DNA from: Serpentinimonas raichei
GTDB lineage: Bacteria > Pseudomonadota > Gammaproteobacteria > Burkholderiales > Burkholderiaceae_C
Assembly (NCBI RefSeq): GCF_000828895.1
Contig: NZ_AP014568.1
Span: forward strand, 1,867,858 to 1,931,857
Direction: 5' to 3'
DNA: 64,000 bases
Positions 58,014 to 64,000 of this stretch are shown here, in pieces (positions within the stretch are counted from its first letter, which is position 1; every line of letters starts with the position of its first letter). Position numbers and translations under genes: made by a program. Under the pieces are notes generated by a model. It saw only the letters and a list, made by a program, of their open reading frames with translations, was not told where the DNA came from and made no database searches.

Positions 58014-58444
58014 GTGGGCACTCCTATCAAATGAAAAACGGCCCTGGGGCCGCACCTCGCTCGCGTCCTGTGTTGCGCCGCCTGCCTCGATGGCCTGCAG
58101 AAATGTCTGCGGGCTACAAGGGCGGCTCCGGCTCGCGAGCGGTCGGGGGGGTTGACCAAGGCTTTGGGTTGACGTGAATGACTCACACCCACCGACTTGG
58201 CCAGCCTTTGATTATAAATCAGAATCCCAAGGGGTTGCAAGGCACTTTTTGCGCCACGAGCCCATTGGCGCGCTGGGCAGCCTTGCTCTATGTGCTTAAG
58301 CAGCCGCAAGGTACGGCAGCGCACAGACCCGCGTCCGCGTGGGCTTTATCGTGAGCGCACTGGCACTGGAAACGAACACAGTCTGCCATGCGGAGCAGCC
58401 CTAGCTTGTTCAGCCCACTCAACCTACGTCACAGAAAGCCTCTC
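58014..58444. other. Non-coding region: rpmBG leader and BON gene upstream region
   Basis: This 431-base gap has no convincing gene. It contains the long leader of rpmB (58014 to about 58204), the rpmBG promoter, and about 200 bases before the BON lipoprotein gene in which no clear promoter was found. Confidence 0.6.
58211..58240 (-). promoter_or_regulatory. rpmBG promoter
   Basis: On the minus strand TTGCAA (58240-58235), 18 bases and TATAAT (58216-58211) form a strong promoter facing rpmB. The start would be near 58204, leaving an untranslated leader of about 190 bases. Confidence 0.6.
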
Positions 58445-58768
58445 ATGAAAACCACCGCTCACCGCATCTCCGTCCTTGTGCTCGCCGCCGCCGCCGTCGC
58501 CTTCACCGGCCTTGCCGGTTGTGCCTCCACCGCTACGCAGCGGAGCACTGGCCAGTACGTCGACGACACGGCCACTACCGCCAGGGTCAAGGCAGCCATC
58601 TTCAACGACGCTACGCTGAAGTTGACAGAGATCAACGTCGAAACCTTCAAGGGCGTCGTCCAGCTCAGCGGCTTTGTCAATTCCGCCGCCGACATCCAGC
58701 GCGCCGTGACCGTTGTGCAGGGCGTGAGCGGTGTGCGCTCGGTCAAAAACGACATGCGAATCAAGTAA
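58445..58768 (+). CDS. BON-domain lipoprotein
   Basis: A 107-residue exported protein. The signal ends at a lipobox (AVAFTGLAGC), so it is likely anchored in a membrane. The mature part is one BON domain (TTARVKAAIFNDATLKLTEI; VVQLSGFVNSAADIQRAV; VSGVRSVKNDMRI), related to OsmY, which is thought to bind phospholipid surfaces and is linked with osmotic stress. It is followed by a DUF883-like gene. Confidence 0.85.
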   Translation: MKTTAHRISVLVLAAAAVAFTGLAGCASTATQRSTGQYVDDTATTARVKAAIFNDATLKLTEINVETFKGVVQLSGFVNSAADIQRAVTVVQGVSGVRSVKNDMRIK

Positions 58769-58807
58769 ACCCCAGCGTCACCACTCAACCCTAAACGAAA
58801 GACACAC

Positions 58808-59197
58808 ATGAACCACTCCATCAAGACCCTAGGCGATCAAGCCTCCACGCTGGCCCACGAGGCTGCCCAAGGCGCCGAGCAAGCCATCCGCTCCACCCAG
58901 CGTGTGGCCCAGCAAGGGCTGGACCGAATGGCAGATGGCTTGGGTGGTGCCCGTGCGCAAACCGGCGCGGCGTTCAAGCAGTTGGCCCACGAAACCGAGA
59001 CCCTGACCCACCGTGGCATGGAGGCGGTGCGCGAATGCTCGCACCAGTTGCGCCAGAAATCGATGCACTTGAAAGACGCCACCACCAGCCACATCCAGCA
59101 CGAACCGCTCAAGTCGGTGTTGATCGCTGCCGCCGTGGGCGCTGTGCTGGTGGGCTTGGTGGCGCTGTTGAGCCGCCACAGCGGCTCGGGTCGCTGA
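58808..59197 (+). CDS. DUF883-like membrane-anchored protein (ElaB/YqjD type)
   Basis: A 129-residue protein that is helical and charged, rich in Ala, Gln and His, with one C-terminal membrane segment (VLIAAAVGAVLVGLVALLS). This layout is that of the YqjD/ElaB family, whose E. coli members tether ribosomes to the inner membrane in stationary phase. Function here is inferred from layout. It lies 39 bases after the BON gene and probably belongs to the same stress unit. Confidence 0.7.
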   Translation: MNHSIKTLGDQASTLAHEAAQGAEQAIRSTQRVAQQGLDRMADGLGGARAQTGAAFKQLAHETETLTHRGMEAVRECSHQLRQKSMHLKDATTSHIQHEPLKSVLIAAAVGAVLVGLVALLSRHSGSGR

Positions 59198-59332
59198 AGA
59201 CACCCGCTCAGACGTCGCCCCCTCTGAGCCCCGGCAAAGGGGGCTGTGTGCGCCAGCGCACAGACCGCAGCCCGTAGTGTGGTTAAGGTGGCCGATGTCC
59301 GTCCGCAGGGTGGCTAACACAAGAACACCTCG
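59198..59332. other. Gap with two hairpins
   Basis: GCCCCCT (59217-59223) pairs with AGGGGGC (59238-59244), and TGTGCG pairs with CGCACA about 59248-59263. There is no T-run, so neither is a classical terminator. They may act as processing or attenuation structures before the kinase gene. Confidence 0.35.
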
Positions 59333-61002
<1,670 letters not shown>

Positions 61003-61006
<4 letters not shown>

Positions 61007-61845
61007 ACCTCACCCCGCAAGACATGCTCAACGCGCGCATCCTGATCGTGGACGACCAGCCCGCCAACGTGGCATTGCTCGAAGACATGCTGCAGAGCAC
61101 GGGCTACACCCAGGTTTTCAGCACCATGGACCCGACGGCCGTGGCCGGGATGCACCGGCAGGCGCCGTTTGACCTGATTCTGCTTGACCTGCAGATGCCC
61201 GGCATGGACGGTTTTCAGGTGATGGAGGCGCTCAAGACCGGCAGCGCCGCGGGCGACTACCTCTCTGTGCTGGTGGTCACCGCGCAGCCCGCTCACAAAC
61301 TGCGCGCCCTGCAGGCCGGTGCCAAGGATTTTGTGAGCAAGCCGTTTGACCTGCTCGAGGTGCGAACCCGCATCCGCAACCTGATCGAGGTGCGCCTGTT
61401 GCACCGCGAGCTGGCCCGGCACAACCAACACCTAGAGCAGGTGCTGCAGCAGCGCACCGCCGCGCTGCGCGAGAGCGAGGCGCGCTACCGGGCGCTGACC
61501 GAGCTGTCTACCGACTGGTACTGGGAGCAAGACAGCGCGGGCCGTTTCACCCAGGTGTCGGGTCCCGTCAACGAGATGCTGGGCCTGCCGCCAGACGGTT
61601 TGGCTGCGGATGAGAATGCGCTGCGCAAAGAGGGCTGGAACCCGGCCGAGCGGCAGTCGCTGCGCGCCCGCATCGAAGCCCGCAGCCCGTTTCTGGACGT
61701 GCTGCTCAGCCGCACCCTGCCCGACGGCAGCACCCAGCAGTTCCGGGTCAGCGGCACCCCCATGTTTGACGCCGCCTGCAATTTCGTGGGATACCGGGGC
61801 TTCGGTGTCGAAGTCTTGCCACCGAAGTCCAACCCCCGTCCATGA
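61003..61845 (+). CDS. Response regulator with REC and PAS domains
   Basis: A 280-residue protein. The receiver domain covers about residues 10-130, with acidic pocket LIVDDQPAN and phospho-acceptor Asp62 (ILLDLQMPGMDGF). A coiled-coil linker (about 130-160, RELARHNQHLEQVLQQRTAA) leads to a PAS domain (YRALTELSTDWYWEQDSAG). There is no DNA-binding or enzymatic output domain, so it probably signals by protein contact. It overlaps both neighbours by ATGA, so kinase, regulator and Crp protein are co-translated. Confidence 0.85.
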
Positions 61846-62579
61846 ATCCGATCCCCACCTTCAGAAAACCCGGCGACCCCCAGGCCAACCAGCTGCTGGC
61901 CGCCTTGCCCGAAGCGGAATGGCAGCGCTGGCTGCCCTTGCTGGAACCGGTGGATCTGCCGCTTGGGAAAGTGCTCTACGAATCCGGCGGCGTCATGAGC
62001 CACGTGGTTTTCCCGACCAACGCCATCGTGTCGCTGCTGTACGTGCTGGAAAACGGCGCCTCGGCCGAGATCGCCGTGGTAGGCCACGAAGGCATGGTCG
62101 GCATCTCCATCTTCATGGGGGGTGGCTCCACGCCGAGCCGGGCCGTGGTGCAAAGCGCGGGCCGGGGTTTCCGGCTGCGCGCGTCGGTGCTGAAGGACGA
62201 GTTCGCCCGTTCCAGCCCGGTGATGCACCTGCTGCTGCGCTACACGCAGGCGCTGATCACGCAGATGACGCAGACCGCGGTGTGCAACCGCCACCACTCG
62301 CTGGACCAGCAACTCTGCCGCTGGCTGCTGCTCAGCCTGGACCGCCTGCCGGGTGACGAACTGGTGATGACGCAGGAGCTGATTGCCAACATGCTGGGCG
62401 TGCGCCGCGAAGGCGTGACCGAGGCTGCGCTCAGCCTGCAGAAGGCGGGCCTGATCCGCTACGCCCGCGGCCACATCACCGTGCTCAACCGGCCCGGTCT
62501 GGAGCGGCGCACCTGCGAGTGTTATGCCGTGGTGAAAACCGAATACGACCGGCTGCTGCCTTGCAAAGAAGCGGTGTAA
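61842..62579 (+). CDS. Crp/Fnr family transcriptional regulator
   Basis: A 245-residue regulator. The N-terminal cyclic-nucleotide-binding-type beta-roll includes PLGKVLYESGGVMSHVVFPT and GHEGMVGISIFMGGG. The C-terminal helix-turn-helix is in MTQELIANMLGVRREGVTEA. The Arg/Glu of true cAMP sites and the cysteine cluster of Fnr are not evident, so the ligand is unknown. It is translationally coupled to the REC-PAS gene and is the likely DNA-binding output of the set. Confidence 0.87.
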   Translation: MNPIPTFRKPGDPQANQLLAALPEAEWQRWLPLLEPVDLPLGKVLYESGGVMSHVVFPTNAIVSLLYVLENGASAEIAVVGHEGMVGISIFMGGGSTPSRAVVQSAGRGFRLRASVLKDEFARSSPVMHLLLRYTQALITQMTQTAVCNRHHSLDQQLCRWLLLSLDRLPGDELVMTQELIANMLGVRREGVTEAALSLQKAGLIRYARGHITVLNRPGLERRTCECYAVVKTEYDRLLPCKEAV

Positions 62580-62662
62580 ACCACCGCCACGACCCCGACT
62601 TGGCCTGCGCGCCGACGGCCAACACCCGCAGAACCCGACCGCTCTGGTGCCTGCATCGCCCT

Positions 62663-64000
62663 TCAAACATCAAGCCGCTTGGCAGGACAAACGAGCGCGT
62701 GTTGCGCCGTATGGATGCGCTGCATGGCGCGCTCGAGCGCGCTGCGGCTGGTGCTTTCCACGTACAAACAGGGTTTGCCGGTGCGTTTGCAGTGCTCCTT
62801 CACGCGCCAGTAGGCGTTGTGGCTGATGCAGCCCACTTGGCAGATCACCCAATCGGCCGCCGCCAAGGTGGCACTCAACTGACTCAGGTGGTGTTCGTCG
62901 CCGCCGTCGTGGTGCAGCAATTGTGCGCCGTGCGCCTCCACCACCTCGCGAAATGCGGGCAATTGCGCCGTGCGGCCGCCGACGCACGCGATCTTGGTGC
63001 TCAGCGCTGGACGGACTGGATCGGCTGTGGGTGCTGCGCCGACACCGCCTAGCGCCAGCTCGGACCGCGCCTCAGGTTCCGCGCTGGCCTCGGAGATAGC
63101 GGACGCCGACAAGCGGCTTGCAGCCGCGCTGGAGCTCGTCGCCACCGCAGGGGTGAGGCAGGGCTGAGCAAGCCCCGGCGGCGCTGCCACCCCGCACGGG
63201 CGTGCGCCAGCGCGCAAGGCCCGGTTGGCCTGCTGGCACTGCAGTCGCAAGTCGGTGTTTTCCAGCCGCAGCGCCTGCAAGGCCCCGGCATCGGGGCGCT
63301 CGGCGAGCAGTTGCTGGCAGCGCTGCGTCAGCCGCTCCTGCTCGGCCTCGGCTTGCAGCAGGCTCTGGCGCAGCCGCTGAATCTCGGACTGCGCCTGCTG
63401 CTGGCGCTGCTGCCCTTCTTGCAAAAGGCGCTGCACGCGCGCCTTTTGCTCGGCCAGCTCGGCGCGCAGCTGCTCCGACTGGCTGCGCTGTTGCTGCCAC
63501 TGCTGCTGCTCGACGCGCGTGACCATGCCAACCTGGTGCTGCATCATGTGCACATCACCCAAGATCTCGTGCTCCAGCGGGAGCAAACAGGCTGGGTGCG
63601 TGAGCAGCGCCCACATCAGCCCGCCCCACGCGGGTTCGCCCTTGGCCTGCTGCCAGCACTGGCGCAGATCGTCGGCGCTGGCAAAATCAGCCACTTGGCG
63701 CAGCTCCAGTGCAAAGTGGGCATCCAGCCACTTTTGCAGGCGCTCGGCCAGCGGCGTGCGGCGGCGGCACTCCGAGACCCCGATCTGGTGCAGCTCATAA
63801 TCGCTGCGCCCTTGTACGTCGATGCCGCACTTGCGCATCAGCGTACGCTGCTCACACATGGGCAAACAGACCCCCAGCACCGGACAGGCAGCGCTGGCGC
63901 TCAGCTCCCACAAGGCGCGCCGGCGCTTGCCGGACTTGCTGACGCCGTCCAGCGGCGGAACCTCGAACACCAGCGGCCGCTGCCCTTGGGCAGCGGATTC
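62663..64000 (-). CDS. DUF2325 domain protein with long coiled coil (5' end may be beyond window)
   Basis: About 445 residues are visible; the frame is open to the window edge, and a GTG at 63970 is an internal alternative start. The N-terminal part has three cysteines (CPVLGVCLPMC) and a helical region; the middle is a Gln/Glu/Arg/Leu-rich coiled coil (about residues 165-270), then a low-complexity linker. The C-terminal DUF2325 domain shows IACVGGRTAQLPAFREVVE, HHDGGDEHH and VGCISHNAYWRVKEHCKR. DUF2325 proteins are uncharacterised; the conserved Cys/His suggest metal or nucleotide binding. Confidence 0.75.
   Translation of the reverse strand, partial: ESAAQGQRPLVFEVPPLDGVSKSGKRRRALWELSASAACPVLGVCLPMCEQRTLMRKCGIDVQGRSDYELHQIGVSECRRRTPLAERLQKWLDAHFALELRQVADFASADDLRQCWQQAKGEPAWGGLMWALLTHPACLLPLEHEILGDVHMMQHQVGMVTRVEQQQWQQQRSQSEQLRAELAEQKARVQRLLQEGQQRQQQAQSEIQRLRQSLLQAEAEQERLTQRCQQLLAERPDAGALQALRLENTDLRLQCQQANRALRAGARPCGVAAPPGLAQPCLTPAVATSSSAAASRLSASAISEASAEPEARSELALGGVGAAPTADPVRPALSTKIACVGGRTAQLPAFREVVEAHGAQLLHHDGGDEHHLSQLSATLAAADWVICQVGCISHNAYWRVKEHCKRTGKPCLYVESTSRSALERAMQRIHTAQHALVCPAKRLDV

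Noticed and set aside
59217..59263. Hairpins before the hybrid kinase gene considered as a terminator
   Set aside because: No T-run follows either stem, so termination is not supported.

Overview
The window is about 64 kb of high-GC chromosomal DNA. Gene families, gene order and codon bias point to a betaproteobacterium of the order Burkholderiales, most likely family Comamonadaceae. Supporting signs are the ribF-ileS-lspA order, the mreBCD-mrdA cluster, the gatCAB operon divergent from mreB, tandem folB genes beside a pteridine-reductase-like SDR, a MidA-like methyltransferase, and Coq7 (so ubiquinone is made). Most of the window is ordinary core genome, densely packed, with many ATGA stop/start overlaps and several TTG or GTG starts. 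No tRNA, rRNA or CRISPR array was seen.

Layout. 1-6.5 kb: end of cca, MidA-like methyltransferase, SDR-folB-folB2, ttcA, cheV, a histidine phosphatase. 6.5-9.8 kb: ruvAB facing phoH-ybeY. 9.8-17.8 kb: mreBCD-mrdA (cell shape) facing gatCAB (tRNA amidation). 17.8-24 kb: a DUF4124 protein, pyrE, xth, a 5'-nucleotidase, prfC, purN, yceH. 24-31 kb: an acyl-CoA dehydrogenase pair, a large EF-hand membrane protein, katG. 31-36.5 kb: an HNH nuclease, ribF, ileS, lspA. 36.5-39.15 kb: a decayed accessory patch holding a 5'-truncated hsp20, an attC-like site, hicB with a broken hicA, and an IS110-family element whose left end may encode a bridge RNA. 39.15-48.6 kb: quinone oxidoreductase, two EamA transporters, an SDR, TatD, a lipoprotein beta-propeller, a thiolase, a 2OG-Fe oxygenase, an intact hicAB. 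48.7-54.3 kb: a copper-handling cluster (Cys/His-rich exported protein, TolC-like protein, Tat-exported multicopper oxidase, DUF411-CusF fusion, CopC, CopD). 54.4-58.2 kb: coq7, osmC, a candidate small RNA with its own promoter and terminator, ilvA, rpmBG. 58.4-64 kb: a BON lipoprotein, a DUF883-like membrane protein, a translationally coupled set (hybrid kinase, REC-PAS protein, Crp/Fnr regulator), and a DUF2325 protein running off the window.

The most unusual parts are the IS110/attC/hicAB patch, the candidate sRNA between osmC and ilvA, and the composition of the copper cluster. All functions are inferred from motifs and family knowledge read directly from the sequence; no database search was possible.
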